Assembly (NCBI GenBank): GCA_030549205.1
Contig: JAUKTV010000006.1
Location: forward strand, 1,630,501-1,694,500
Origin: Apiosordaria backusii
Lineage: Eukaryota > Ascomycota > Sordariomycetes > Sordariales > Lasiosphaeriaceae
Length of the DNA stretch: 64,000 nucleotides
Reading direction: 5' to 3'
Shown here: one piece after another, positions 1-12,204 of the stretch
Layout of the letters: the number at the start of each line of letters is the position of its first letter
Position numbering within the stretch: position 1 is the stretch's first letter
Notes under the pieces: model-generated
What the model saw: only the letters and a program-made list of their open reading frames with translations
Told to the model about the DNA's origin: nothing
The model's database searches: none
Program-made: the position numbers and the translations under genes

Positions 1-869
1 CAGTCACAGTTCTGGCGCCCCCAACGTCTCCGTGGTCGTCCGTACTCACAGCACGCTTCTCCAGGTTGAAGGCCTGGGTCGATGGGACCATCGTCAAGCG
101 ACTCACCTACCCCTGCTCAGTCTTGGACTCTTGGGCTGTCCACCATCCCGGGCCACCCCCCAGGACTCCACATTGGTCTGTAACGGGCCTCAAAGCTGTT
201 GTGTGTCTGCCCCCCTGTCTGCCCAGTGGGACTGGATGTGCCTTGAGCCGAACGTCATGCAACCCATAGCGGGCATTATTATCCATCACTTCCCCCGCCA
301 CGCCCTGATGCTTTCTTCTCTCTTGTTTATTTCTCCTCCACCAAGGTCTTACCTGTGGATATCTTCATCTACCATCACTACGCTGTTGCGTGTGTGTCCC
401 GCTCTTTCTTCTTTCTCTTCTCGCAGCTAAACATAGTCACTCTTTGATCTTGCCCAACTAGCTTGGCTGCTTACATTCTTTTGGAGAGAGATTGATTTCA
501 TTCTTCGACGACAGTATAATCTGGTTCATTATACTCGACTTTTTCACCAACAAGCTTTTTACCCTTTTCACAACATTCGATTCGTTCCTCGTGTTCTTTG
601 AATTCGCTCTTGGGCAACCGGCCACTCGCTTTCTGCCACACACCATCGTGCCATCTTGAGCGATCTTCATTACCGAAACGAGACGACTTTCGATTCTTAC
701 AGCAGCAAGTTCTGCTCGTTCCTTTTTTGAACAACCTTCGATTCTTGGGACATACCGCCTGGAAAAACAGCTGGATCTGATAAACACGACTCAGCATACT
801 TTCATCAACTGCATTTATTGGTAAACTGAATAGCCGGGAAGGACATACGCACACCTGTGAAATTGGATT
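1..869. other. Upstream region and probable 5' leader of the Myb-like gene
   Basis: No protein is convincing on either strand. About 380-860 is pyrimidine-rich with CTTTCTTCTTTCTCTTC-like runs, as is common for fungal promoters and long 5' leaders. Confidence 0.5.
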
Positions 870-2103
870 ATGATGTCCCCAACTATTCCGATGACGGGTC
901 AAGCTGGGCCCTACACCCCCACCACCGACGCCATGGATCGCCACGAATATGGCGTCACAAAGAATAGAAAGGCAACTTCAACCGGTGGCGGGCGAGCATG
1001 GAGCGAGGAGGAGGTACGTCCATGAGGAAGACATTCGGGATAGAGACCAAGGCGTACTAACAGGGAATGTGTAGGAACTCTACCTTCTTCAGACACGTCT
1101 CCAGAAAATGCCTTATAAGCATATTGCCGCTCACTTGAAGAAGACTGAGCTGGCGTGCCGCCTTCATTATCACCAGCTTAGCCACGGCAGCAACCGTCGC
1201 AAGCGTACCACGTCCATGTCCTCGGGATCTTCGACCAATGGGCATTCCCCTCCGCTCCACGGTTCGATCCCCTCGCCCATTCGCGAGCATGACGATTCAC
1301 CTAGCCGATCCGCCTCTCCTCCCGGATCTGCAGGCTCGTATGGTTCGATTAGCCCGACAGGCATTCAGCTTCCCAGCATCATGACAGCAACCGCCTCTGC
1401 CAGCACATCGCCCCGTCTGCCGACCATTCTGCCCAAGCCTTCTTCGATGAAGCTTGCTCTGGCATCCATTGGTGGCCCCGTCTCGGCTGGTACTTCGTCT
1501 CCGACAGCGCCTCGCGCTTACCCCACGCCCTTGCACGATGTTCACCCGCACAGCGCTCCCCTGACAGCCCCTTCGGGCTACCGTGGGTCCATGACTCCGA
1601 CCAATGCTTCTGCGCACTATCCGTCGTACACGTCCAACAGTGGTCCCGCTCCCCATGGCCCAGGACGCCTGCGCCTCGATTGCTCTGCGCTACCCCCGCC
1701 CCCTTCGTCTGCTGGTCTTTCTGCCACCCCTTACTCTGCCAGCCACCCGGTGGACATGGGGAAGCTGAACGCTATTTACAACGCGCACCGTGCCTCGTTT
1801 TGGGCTAGCATTGCCGCCGAATACGGACCCGGTGCCAACCCCGTGGTGTTGGAGCAAGCATGGCGTGGAAACAGTCCTGTCACCAGCTCCACCTCCAGCT
1901 TGAGTTTGGGCATCGCTGCCCACACGCCCATCACGCCAATTGGCAGCCCCGATGACCACTTTTACAATGGACAAAGCAAGCCTGACAAGACCAGAATCAG
2001 CGCCATCCTTGGTATTGATGCCAACCCGAGAAGTCCTAGAGAAAGGGAGATGGTGAGAAGATTGGAAGAAGAGAGGTGTTCAGTAGGAGTAGTTGGCGCT
2101 TAG
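870..2103 (+). CDS. Myb/SANT-like DNA-binding protein
   Basis: Two exons, 870-1013 and 1075-2103, give 390 aa. The 61-nt intron starts GTACGT, has a GTACTAAC branch-like site and ends TGTAG. Residues about 43-90 form a compact helical domain running from AWSEEEELYLLQTRLQ through MPYKHIAAHLKKTELACRLHYHQLS and then a basic NRRKR patch; this is the form of a fungal Myb/SANT-like domain with an acidic WSEEE start and aromatic core. The rest is Ser/Pro/Thr-rich and probably disordered, with a short conserved-looking tail RISAILGIDANPRSPRERE. I infer a nuclear transcription regulator; the target genes are unknown. The start was chosen because the upstream frame closes and ATG-ATG at 870 opens the exon that carries the WSEEE half of the domain. 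The intron splits the DNA-binding domain. Confidence 0.8.
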
Positions 2104-5100
2104 GATGATTGCATTCTTGTCTTGGAGGTCGACTGCTCCGCTGAGCACCGTAGGTGACAGGACTTCTGGGTTTTCTCAGCTGATCCAAACTATCTTCTCT
2201 TCTTTCACGATCTTTTCGGGGTGATGGTTTGAGGGGTTTGCCATTTTCTCTATTCGCTTCTTGAAAGGTTACCAGGCACCTATGGACGGACATGTGGTTC
2301 GGTTTTAGGGCCAGGATTTCACCTTTTTGTCGATTTTCCTTTTTTCTTTTGGCGGATGATGTTCCTGCGTTACTCCTTGCTGTTGCTGTTATCCTCGGCG
2401 TTTTGCATGTTTGCTATACGTTGTATATGCCAGCTGAGGTGGGGTGATAGGCTTTGCAGCCTTGGTGTCGAGTTTTATACGATGAACCTTCCCATTGCTT
2501 GTTCTTCCTCTTTGGCTTGACAGGTTACGGCGGAGGAATCTATGACTGGAAAAGATGGACGGATGCTATGGACGATGATGGATGAAGTGATGACATCAAC
2601 AAGACAACACACTTTGAACCAGGCACGATGACAACACCCCACGCGAGCCTTATCAAATACATATCACATCAAAATATAGTGTACGAGAAACGTACCTATT
2701 ATTATACGCAGTGAGGTGCTCTGTCTCTCTACTTCTTCTCACTCCTGTTCTTTCTCCGGAATGTTTACATGATGTTCAGCAATGGGGCGGATTTGCATGT
2801 CTTTTGATTTTCTTTTCATTGGGAATTTTTGAGGGCAGGAGGTTGGGTCGGGTGGAATTCTCTGGTAAAGGTGAGAGGTCGAGCGGAGCGGAGGGGTGGG
2901 TGATTGGATGGTGGTGGTGATCGTGTCGAGGGTGGGACCGTGTACGATAGTTTTACAGCGAAGAGAAAACGTGGAGTTGCGTACCCTTCCGTGTTTGGTT
3001 CCTTGGACTCTGACTTCTCCCCCTTCCCTTGCAAAGGAAAATCCTGTACGGAGTACGGAGTAAATAAAAAGGAACTGAACCTGAAACTGATGCAGCTAGC
3101 CAAAGCGATGTGTCAATGGCGGGTACGGCGGACCAGGGCATGGAAAACTCCCCTTTCCACACTTGCAGGGCAGCCAAGCTTGTGCCCAGTCCCTGGTCAA
3201 CCCAAACTTGGGACGGAAGGTGAACCCGAAGTACCCAAAATGGCACCCAAAAGCCTGCATCGCGTCAGGAGGTATCAAAATGATAAAGATGGTGCAATAC
3301 TGTGTATGGTGACAGGTGCTCTTTCCGAGCTCACTTCTCAGTAGATGATAGATCTGCGAGTAGGTACTGGCTATATTCCGTGCAGATAGATAGATGCGGG
3401 TGATGTAGGTGGTGTGGTGACACAGGAGTGTCGGGCATGCTTTCCTGATCAATAAGATGCTGTCCCGATGCAGAAGTGGTGTTCGCGGCAAGGAACCGAA
3501 TGGGAGGAGGCTCTTCTTGTCTTGCCCTGTCCCAATTGCCCAATGGATGTCTATATATTGGCGGGAGATGCCCGAAGCACTCGCAGCTCGCAAGATTAAG
3601 TTGCAGCCGACCTCGGCTCTCCTGCAGCTTCCATCCGCCTTCCAAGTAGCATTCGAAGGTATGAGTGAAAGTGTCGAGATCTGCCATCATCAGTACGGAT
3701 GCCCTACCAAGACACCGCTGACACGAAACCTCGCACCAAAGGAAAAAAGGAACATCGGGAAACCAACCGGACAGACTCTCGGCTCTTGGTTGCTGAGCCC
3801 TGTGTGCTCGCTACCCGTTTTCGACGTTGCACTCGACGACACAGTCGCTCATGCAGCAACGGTCGGCTCCCGACCCCCGGGCCCGCCGCCTCCGGCTTCA
3901 TTGGGCCGCCAGTCAAGAGCTGGCCGTGGTGAACCGATATCTACAAAATACGTACCGAGTCGTGAACGAAGCCTTCCATCGACCGGGTAGGCGAATCCGG
4001 CATTGAGAAGACGGCATTCTGCAGATTCCCGCATCGGAGTGTGCACCATTGGTGGTGGGGAGTCGTCATCCGGGCCTTCTTCCCTGTGGTCAGCCATGCC
4101 GCGGATGGATATGGCACGCATGGAGACGTCGAAACTGGCCATCAGCCATGTCGGTGACAGGCCGTCCACTCGGCGAATGGACTGATAAAGGCAAGCCGTT
4201 GAAACCCACACTCGGCGGACACCCACGGCCCGAGCTTCTCTCCATCTACCAACCTGCCAACCTGCCAACCTGCTCGCCCTGTCCACCACGTGTAGGGCTC
4301 GCATCCGCCGTTCGCTCGTGGGATCCGATCCTGACGCAAAGCCCTGGGAGCAAGCAACCCATCAATGAATGAGATCATGACGATGCTCGCGAAATGCGAG
4401 TGGGCTCCCGGACCCTTCACAGGCATGCTCTGGCGCCGAGGTCAACTTCAGGTGAAGCTTTGAGCATTCCACGCGCGACCAGCATGCCTTCTTTTCCTCG
4501 CCCACCGCCTTTTTTCCGTGGTTCCGCCTTGTTCATCCTGCAATTTGACCTTTCAAACCCGCAACCCAGACCCTTATAACGGTTTAAGGAAGCCAAAAAA
4601 GGGGGCCGGTCGCAGCGAAACAGCTAATACGATGAGCACCTAGGCTATTTACCCAACTCATCCAGATCGGACCGTTACCGGCGACTGGGTCTGGTGGCCT
4701 TTTTTTTTTTCACTTTTCAATTGTTCTGTTGATCACGTTTGCCCGAAGTGGAGCTACCAGGACCTGCCAGGAACGCTTTCTAGCGGGACTCCACAACCGG
4801 TAACCAACCACCAGCGGAGCATCCAGGGCAGCTGGCCGCTGTGCTGTGCATGATCAAGAGCAAGGTTTGGCTGTCGTCAGGGTATCTTCAGATGGGGATG
4901 CTTCCGAGCTGACAATTCCATTCATCCCGGAGCTCGGCTGGATAACAAAGAGCTGCTAGCGATTCCTGGCCAAGCTCCCTTTGCCACATATCGTCATGTG
5001 AAGAAGAGCCGAACAGGAGCACCTAGCGGTCGCTCTTGGGTATCCGTGTCAAAGTGAAGAAAATCTTTACGATATTTATATCCAGTCCCCCTTCCCACCA

Positions 5101-5365
5101 GCCTACCCCTTGGCTCTTCTAGAATCACACTTTCCCGTCCCTCGACAATATCTGAGGACCGCCAATCACCCGCCTCCCAAATCACACCCTTGCCTCTGGT
5201 ATTCTTCCGGGTCTTCCTCTCTCAGTTGCTGATTAGAGTCAGTCAGAGTTAGAAGAGATACAAAACAAAACCCATCTTTCCTCTTCGGGCCACCAGATAC
5301 AGCCAGACCACCACCAGACGGACGAAACGCCTTACGTTCCCAGCCCAACGACTCTCGCTGTCACA
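2104..5365. other. Long intergenic region
   Basis: 3.26 kb between the Myb-like gene and the dehydratase paralogue. Short frames occur (for example 3457-3990 plus and 3096-3593 minus), but none shows domain-like composition or joins to neighbours by splicing. It contains a tandem CGGAGTA pair near 3048-3062 and three exact CCAACCTG units at 4249-4272. The last 350 bases before 5366 are probably the 5' leader of the dehydratase gene. Confidence 0.5.
4249..4272. repeat. Short tandem repeat, 3 x CCAACCTG
   Basis: Three exact 8-nt units, CCAACCTG, in intergenic sequence. No function is evident. Confidence 0.85.
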
Positions 5366-7810
5366 ATGGCACCTCACGCGGAAGAGTCATTGGGGACCCA
5401 TAGTGGGCACGAGAATGTCCAGCAGCAAGATAACGGGCTGCATCAGAATGGCGATCAACAGCAGCAGCAGCACAGACAGGACGAGCGCAACATGCCCAAA
5501 CCCGGCGAATACATCCAGTTCGACCATCTTCCTCCCGGAGGCCCTCTGAACCGCTGGTCTCACTTCATGACCCGGGGGCACGATTATCCCGGTGCTCAGG
5601 CAAGTAGTTGCTCTTAATTCTCTCAAAACTACCGCCAAGGGGCATCAGTCTCAATTCCCGATACAAGCCGGCCCACAAGCCAGCCCTGGGCACGGGAAGC
5701 TGCGGAAGTTTTCTCGGCAGAGCATCCTATCTCTCTGTCTTGGCCCATTCGAGGGTCGGGCCTGAGGGGTAGCCCTTAGCTAGCTGTTGTGGGGCAGCTG
5801 CTTGAGCTGCTGCTGATATCTGAGAGCTGCAGGATGGACGTCGTTAACGATGGTGGTGATTGGACAGTCTGACTAACATGAGGACTCTTTTTATTTGCAG
5901 GCTATGCTTTACTCAGCTGGTGTCCCGAATAAGGACATGATGAAGAATGCGCCTCATGTGGGAATTGCGACTGTGTGGTGGGAGGGTAATCCGTGCAAGT
6001 GAGTTGCCCCCTTTTGGATACCCCTTTGACACCGAAAATAGCAACATGAAGCTGACAATAACGATTCATTAGCACACACTGTGAGTTATGCCTGATCGTT
6101 GTTGTATGGCCGAGTTTGAGTCGGTGACTAATGCGCAGCAGTGTTGGATCTCGGCATGATTGTGAAGAGAGCGGTTCAAAAGCAGAATATGCTGCCTTGG
6201 CAGTTCAACACCATTGGCGTATCTGATGGTATTACCATGGGCTCAGAAGGTAGGTGAAGATCGAAAGAATTGTACACTCTTGCACTCACTCATCACATGA
6301 TTTCCTTGTAGGCATGCGTTTCTCTCTACAGTCCAGAGAGATCATTGCCGACAGTATCGAGACGGTTACATGTGCCCAGCGCCATGATGCAAACATCAGC
6401 ATTCCCGGTTGCGACAAGAACATGCCCGGTGTCATCATGGCAGCTGCTCGGCACAACAGGCCGTTTGTCATGATTTACGGTGGAACAATGCGCAGGGGGC
6501 ACTCCCAGCTGCTTGACAAACCCATCAACATCTCGACTTGCTACGAAGCTATAGGATCCTACAGGTACGGCGTGCTGAAAGCCAACTGCAAGAAGGCGTC
6601 CGGTGCCGAGGCCACACCCAGCGAGGTTATGGATGATATCGAAGAGCATGCCTGCCCCGGAGTTGGCGCGTGCGGTGGCATGTACACAGCCAACACGATG
6701 GCTACAGCCATTGAGGCCATGGGATTGTGTCTCCCCGGATCCTCGTCCTTCCCGGCCGAATCACCACAGAAGCGGACCGAGTGCGAGCGTGCTGCCGAGG
6801 CAATCCGCATTTGCATGGAGAAGGACATCCGGCCCCGTGACCTGATCACACGTCGATCTTTCATGAACGCTTTGGTGTTGACAATGGTGCTCGGTGGAAG
6901 CACCAACGCGGTTCTACACTTTTTGGCCATGGCCAACTCGGCCGATGTCGACCTCACTTTGGAGGACATACACCGCGTCTCAGAAGCGACGCCTTTCCTG
7001 GCGGATCTGGCCCCCTCGGGAAAGCACTACATGGAGGACCTCTGTAACGTTGGTGGCACACCCGCCGTCCTCAAGTATCTGATTGCGATCGGGCGCATCG
7101 ACGGTGATATCATGACGGTAACAGGCAAAACCCTTGCCGAAAACGTCGCGAGCTGGCCCTCGCTCGACCCCGGCCAGACGATTATTCGGCCAATTGACAA
7201 GCCCATCAAGGAGTCGGGTCATTTGCGCATCCTCTATGGCAATTTCGCCCCCGGTGGCGCCGTGGCCAAGATCACAGGCAAAGAAGGCAGCTCCTTCACC
7301 GGCAGGGCCCGCGTCTTCAACAAGGAGCACGAGCTGAACAGCGCTCTCTCGGCGGGCGACATCAAGGACGAGGACGAGGGTCAGGTTCTGATTGTCCGGT
7401 ATGAGGGGCCCAAGGGCGGCCCGGGAATGCCGGAGCAGCTCCAGGCCAGCGCAGCGATCATGGGTGCCGGGCTGAAAAAGATTGCTCTTGTCACGGACGG
7501 GCGGTACAGCGGCGCGAGCCATGGCTTTATCGTCGGCCACGTCGTGCCCGAGGCGGCGGTGGGCGGACCTATTGCCCTCATGGAAGATGGGGATCTTATC
7601 ATCATTGATGCGGTCAAGAACAGCATTGACATCATTGAGGCTTCGGGGATCAAGGGCGCCGCGGGGATCGCCGCGGAGCTGGAGCGCCGGAGGAGGGGGT
7701 GGAAGCCGCCCAAGATGAAGCCTGTGAGAGGCGTGCTAGCCAAGTATGCCCGGCTCGTGGGTGATGCTAGCCATGGTGCGGTTACCGATGCTGGAGGGCC
7801 GGCTTGGTAA
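5366..7810 (+). CDS. Dihydroxy-acid dehydratase (IlvD/Edd family) paralogue
   Basis: Five exons (5366-5599, 5901-5998, 6073-6080, 6142-6249, 6312-7810) give 648 aa. The family dehydrates 2,3-dihydroxy-3-methyl acids to 2-oxo acids in valine/isoleucine synthesis using an Fe-S cluster. All three cluster cysteines are visible: NPCN (about C110), PGCDKNMPG (about C183) and GVGACGG (about C270). The C-terminal TDGRYSGASHGF with the catalytic Ser is present, as is VSDGITMGSEGMR. The N-terminus is unusual: about 50 residues rich in Gln/His/Glu, with no arginine-rich amphipathic presequence, so I infer a non-mitochondrial isoform rather than the housekeeping Ilv3. Intron 1 uses a GC donor and exon 3 is only 8 nt. 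An alternative is a sugar-acid dehydratase of the same family, but the NTHLLDLG and PGCDKNMPG regions read as dihydroxy-acid dehydratase. No biosynthetic cluster surrounds it. Confidence 0.9.
5600..5900 (+). other. GC-AG intron in the dehydratase gene
   Basis: The donor is CAG followed by GCAAGT, the consensus of rare GC-AG introns. The acceptor is TTATTTGCAG, with GACTAACA as likely branch site near 5871-5878. Nearby GT donors lead to a stop or a wrong frame, while the GC donor joins PGAQ to AMLYSAG as the family requires. At 301 nt it is four to five times longer than the other introns of the gene. Confidence 0.85.
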
Positions 7811-8966
7811 TAAAAACAACGGATGGTTTATGAAGCATGAGTGGCTGTGGGGGACAGGAGTTTCTGTGCTCTTTCTCGCGTTGCTTTTCGGGTTCTCGTT
7901 CGGATTATTTTTCGTCTCACCGCAAAAGTCTGGATGGGGAAAAGATACCAAATCACAGCATGGCGTGGGCGTGGAACGGCGGCGTTTTCTTTTAGATGGT
8001 GGTCATTCCGGGCGTTTTTTTTCTTTTTCTTCTCTTTTCGTTGTTTCCTGGAAGAAACAGTATAGAGGATAGACAAGGCGGTCTCAGGATAGAGAAGAAA
8101 AGCGGGCGAAGACAAACAGAACTTGGCAAGATGGCGCTAGACGACAGGGCAAGACGAAACCGGGGGAGGGGGTTTTAAGAAGAGGATCAATCGTCGAGTT
8201 CTTTTGGGAATTTTCGATGGTGAAGACATGGGGTGGAGTGGTAGGTTTCTTGAGTATATTGTAATGTCTTACCTCCATAGTCTGGTACTTGATTAGGTAG
8301 TTTAGGAGGCAAGGGGATTCTTGGAGGAAGAATGGAGAAGCCTTGCTTTCAACTGTGATGCCTTGTCTTGTGTTAGAGTGAATCAATGGTATAAAGACAT
8401 GCAGCGGACTTCGAGTCAGAAATGGTAGGAATATGCTTCAAGAGCCTGGCCATAGGTTGTATCATGGCCAAGTTTTTTATCCAAGGCTTAGGAGTAGTTC
8501 CTGCTTTCGTTATCATGCTACACATACACACATAACTGGCTGCAAAGGCGTAACCAAGAACAAAAACAGATGACCAAAACAACGTGACAGTGTAAAATAG
8601 CAATGTTGTAAACATGACTTTCTTTATAGCATCGCGCCCGCCCCATCTCCAATGCAGATTTCCGGTTCCAATAAGTTGTGGTGATTTTTGCTATGTAACA
8701 ACAAGTGTGTGTGTTTGTGTGGGTAAACAAAAAGACTCCAAAAAAGGGGGAGTAAAAGGTAGGCCAGCTAGCTACCTTCCCCCCGTCTCTATTCGATCAT
8801 GGCTCACTCCCGATGCCATGTCCATCCATATTTGCAAAGAAGCAGTTTCAACACGACCGTTTGGTATCATTATACGGTGCGAGAGTTGTGCACTGCCGAT
8901 TCGCTGCAGCTGCCATCTCAAGATAGCAAAGCAGCATCGTCATTAACTCCTTCGTCAAGAGACCAA
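7811..8966. other. Convergent intergenic region
   Basis: This lies between the 3' ends of the dehydratase paralogue and the mannosyltransferase and must hold both 3' untranslated regions. There are T-rich runs near 8016-8035 and a GTGTGTGTGTTTGTGTG stretch near 8706-8722. No gene is supported. Confidence 0.5.
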
Positions 8967-10717
8967 TCAAGGACTGGCCCATCCACCAGCTACATCAACC
9001 CACTCGGCCAAGCAGCTGCCTTCCTTGCCCTCCACGTCCACAATGTCTGTGTCGCAGCGGCAGCGGCAGCCCACACCGTTTTCCTTGGGGGTGTCCCAAT
9101 CCTCCCAGTACTTGTCCTCCTCGACACGCTTCTTCTCATCGGTAGTCGTCTCTTCAAGCCAGGGCTGACGGGGCAACTGGCGAGCAGGGGCGTTGGCAGG
9201 GCAGTGCTGAATGGTAGTGTGGCGGTAGCCAAAGTCGCGGAAGTAGTGGATATCGCGAGGGGCGAGGAGAGCGCCGGCGGCAAGGGAGTGAATGGGTGCA
9301 TCACCCCACTACATTGATAATGTCAGTACATATCACATAATAACAAGAATGGGGGCGGTGGACAGAAGAAAACATACGCGCTCCATCCAGAAACCACCAC
9401 TGCGGTCCATCATCTGGAAGAAATCCTCATAAGCCTTGCTCCGGAAGAAGTCAAGGCGGGCAATCTCGAAGTTGGACCAGAAATGGCACATGTTGTAACT
9501 TTCACCCTCCATACCCTCAGGGTCGATCGCGGGCTGTTTGCTTCGCAGGATCTCATCGGGGAGCTGAGGAGCGGGGGGCTCGGGCTTCTTGTCTGGTTGG
9601 GGCTCGACGAACATTTCCCAGAGACCCTGAGACGTCAGGTTGTTGAGGCGCTTGTAGGCGGAGGCATAGCGGAAGATGTTGGGAACGGTCTCGCGAAGCT
9701 CTTTGACGGCGATGGTGAAGCCGTACGTCTTGTTGTGCTCGATCATGGCAAGGAAGGGGTCACTGGGGTGCTGTTAGCGCTCTAGAACTTGGCAGACAGG
9801 GCATCCAAAGAGGAGCGTGCATACTAAGTAATATCACAGAAATAGCTGATCTCTGGCTCCAAGCGCCAGTACCACTCATACTTGGCGAGAAGCTCGTGCT
9901 TGTAAAAGAACCTGGACACGGTCAGTGATTTGTGCATGACGAGCACTGAAGTGGTGTAGCGACCCACCCAGAGTAGAAGCGGCACATGAAGTGGTAGCTC
10001 TCCATGCCACCGTACATGATAGCGTTATCTCCCTGCTTGTTGATGCCCTCCTTGGCGACCTTGGGATCAACCCAGTCAGGATATCCCCACATATCCGGGC
10101 CAACCTTGCCAAACTCAACACTGGCCTTGGTGTAGTTCTTGACAGTGTCCATGAAGGTCTGGTTGAAGTCGCCGTCGTTGAGGAAGACATAGGGGTAGTT
10201 GTACCACCGGTTAAAGTGGCGCTCGATCGACTTCATGGACTGGATAACGCCGTCCAACTCCTTGTTTCTCGCGAGAACGACGAAGGCGGCATTGGCGCGG
10301 GGCTTACTGGTATCTGGCTCGAGACATCCGGTGACAAACACCTTGTCGTGCTTCTCGCTGATTTTTCTGCGGGGGGAAACATAGTCAGGACAAGCTCCGA
10401 GAAAAGGGCAGTGTGATGTTGGACAAAACTCACCTTATTGCTGGTGGGGCGCCAGCAGGTATTAATATCCTCCCGGGATTGCTGGGGTGTCTGACGAAGA
10501 GCACGAGGATGAGGATAACGACGATGACGGGGAAGAGGACGACGATGCCGAGGGGCACCGATACGCTCGAGTTGCCTCGTAACCGCATTGGCCTCTTGAG
10601 GTAGGCCAGGCGCGAGGCCCATGTTTTTCGTTTGCTCTTGTCCTTTTCATCTGTGACGGGGAGTGCCAGACGACCTCCGGCGGGGACGAACTTGCCAGCT
10701 CGTCGGAGGAGATCCAT
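8967..10717 (-). CDS. KRE2/MNT1-family alpha-1,2-mannosyltransferase
   Basis: Five exons on the minus strand (10717-10434, 10366-9968, 9911-9825, 9762-9378, 9308-8967) give 498 aa. The family adds alpha-1,2-mannose from GDP-mannose to O- and N-linked glycans in the Golgi lumen. The topology is type II: a short basic cytosolic tail, one membrane anchor at about residues 53-76 (VPLGIVVLFPVIVVILILVL), then the lumenal catalytic domain. Family hallmarks are RANAAFVVLARNKEL, RWYNYPYVFLNDGDF, YGGMESYHFMCRFYSG and WRLEPEISYFCDITYDPF; the Glu of RLEPEI (about residue 246) matches the catalytic Glu of Mnt1p. The last exon carries WGDAPIHSLAAG and the HTTIQHCPAN-type end. All introns are 60-75 nt with standard signals. 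I cannot tell which KTR/MNT paralogue it is. Confidence 0.93.
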
Positions 10718-12002
10718 CGTGACGGATTCCGGGGCGGGAAGCCAGCCAGCGGCGGAAGTTGTCTAGAGTAAAGGTCGATGCAAAGATGCAGAATGCGAAG
10801 GGAATCGGTTATTATGCGCCGTCCGAGGGTGTGCTGACGCTGTGTCGTCTTCTCGCTGGGAAAAAAAGACCAGGTTTCGCAGGCTCAGACCGACAATTAG
10901 AAAAGGTCTTCGAGATCAAGTTACGCCAACAAGAAAGCAAAGCAAATCAAGCTTCAACCATAATCTTCACTAATCAGTTCGTCGTTGCAGCAGAGCGAGC
11001 GGCAGGGAAAGAATGGTTTCCCTTTTCTGATGAGGCGGTTGAGGATGGATGTGTGTGGGTGGTCGCAGGGAAGGTCGGCTTTCCGTTTTACGCGTCAGGA
11101 GGTGAAAACTGCGGAATTGAATCGGATCGGATTGGACACGGGGGGGCGACCCTTGTGGGGGAGTGTGGGAGTTGTTGTCGCTGTCGTGCTCGTCCGTCGG
11201 TTGATTCGCGTTGGGTAGCGATGGCACAGGTAGACACCAGTAGACACGGCCACGATATCTTTTTACTCTACTCTCGGTCGCCGTGGAAAAGGAGATGGTT
11301 CTTCTGTTAAACTGTTGAACAAGAAAATGTTAGTCGAGATTGCGACCATCCCAATCGGTACGTACCAGTGGACACGCCCAGCAAGAGCTTATCACCAAAA
11401 ATGTTCTGGACCAAAAACCAGGCCAAAAGGCCCGAGCGTGTTCCTTGGCTGCGATGAACTGTCTGGCAGATGGCACGCGGCCGTCACCCGCTGCCGCCTC
11501 AACTAGAAATAATTGCCGTTTTCCTCTTCTCTCGTCATTGCCCCTTTTTGGGCGCAGCAACCCTCTCTCCACCGTCTCTGCGTAGCGTCAGGGTTCCTTG
11601 GGTTTTCGAGACAGAGACAGACTGTCAACACTTGACAGTATTTGGTGAGTCCCGAGTCTCAAACGACGGCCTGAGACCCGCGTGGTGTTGAAACGTTGCA
11701 GTGCCACCGAGTTCTTGTGTTTTGCCCGAGCAACTGGGACACCACAACTTACGTCACTCTTTGGTGTTCTTTCCACTTGGATGACAAACTCGCAACCCGT
11801 TGAAGTGACAGTTGAAGACTGAAGTCAACCTTCAGTTTTCGTGGTGGAAATTGTCCAGAGCCACGAAGCAAACACCCAGAGTTCATCCAAATACTCATCA
11901 GCTACTGCTCGACACAGCCTTCGTTCAACACAGCAAATGCAATGCGCCACTGACACCTCGCATTGATTAGGGCTGCCTGATATCAGTGTAGCATCGAACA
12001 AG
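10718..12002. other. Upstream region of the mannosyltransferase gene
   Basis: No gene is supported. The minus-strand promoter of the mannosyltransferase should lie in the first several hundred bases. Frames such as 10759-11310 plus have no recognisable protein character. Confidence 0.4.
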
Positions 12003-12088
12003 CCGCTTGTAGTGGAGCTGGCTATCACGTTCGGTTGTGAAAAAAAATCATTGATATCGAAAGGTCACGGGCTAGATACAGAGAGCGG
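12003..12088 (+). pseudogene. Decayed tRNA-like copy
   Basis: The sequence parallels the tRNA-like gene at 12205-12292 over its whole length. The box A region TGGAGCTGGCTATCACGTTCGG, the anticodon arm (TTCGG with TCGAA) and AAAGGTCAC are shared. The acceptor arms CCGCTTG and AGAGCGG still pair at six positions, although they differ from the other copy. The T arm is destroyed (GGGCTAGATACAGAG cannot form the 5-bp stem) and box B is lost. I infer a non-functional tandem duplicate. Confidence 0.6.
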
Positions 12089-12204
12089 TTTGAGGTTTGC
12101 GGTCTGTAAATGATGATGTTGTCGACATCATTCAGATGCAAATGAAGGGTGGTCTACGATTTTGAATATAAGACTTTTCGTAGTCCGAGGAACCAACAAT
12201 CAAA

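Noticed and set aside
3096..3990. Frames of 165 and 177 codons on opposite strands in the first long intergenic region
   Set aside because: They overlap each other, show no family signature and start in low-complexity sequence.
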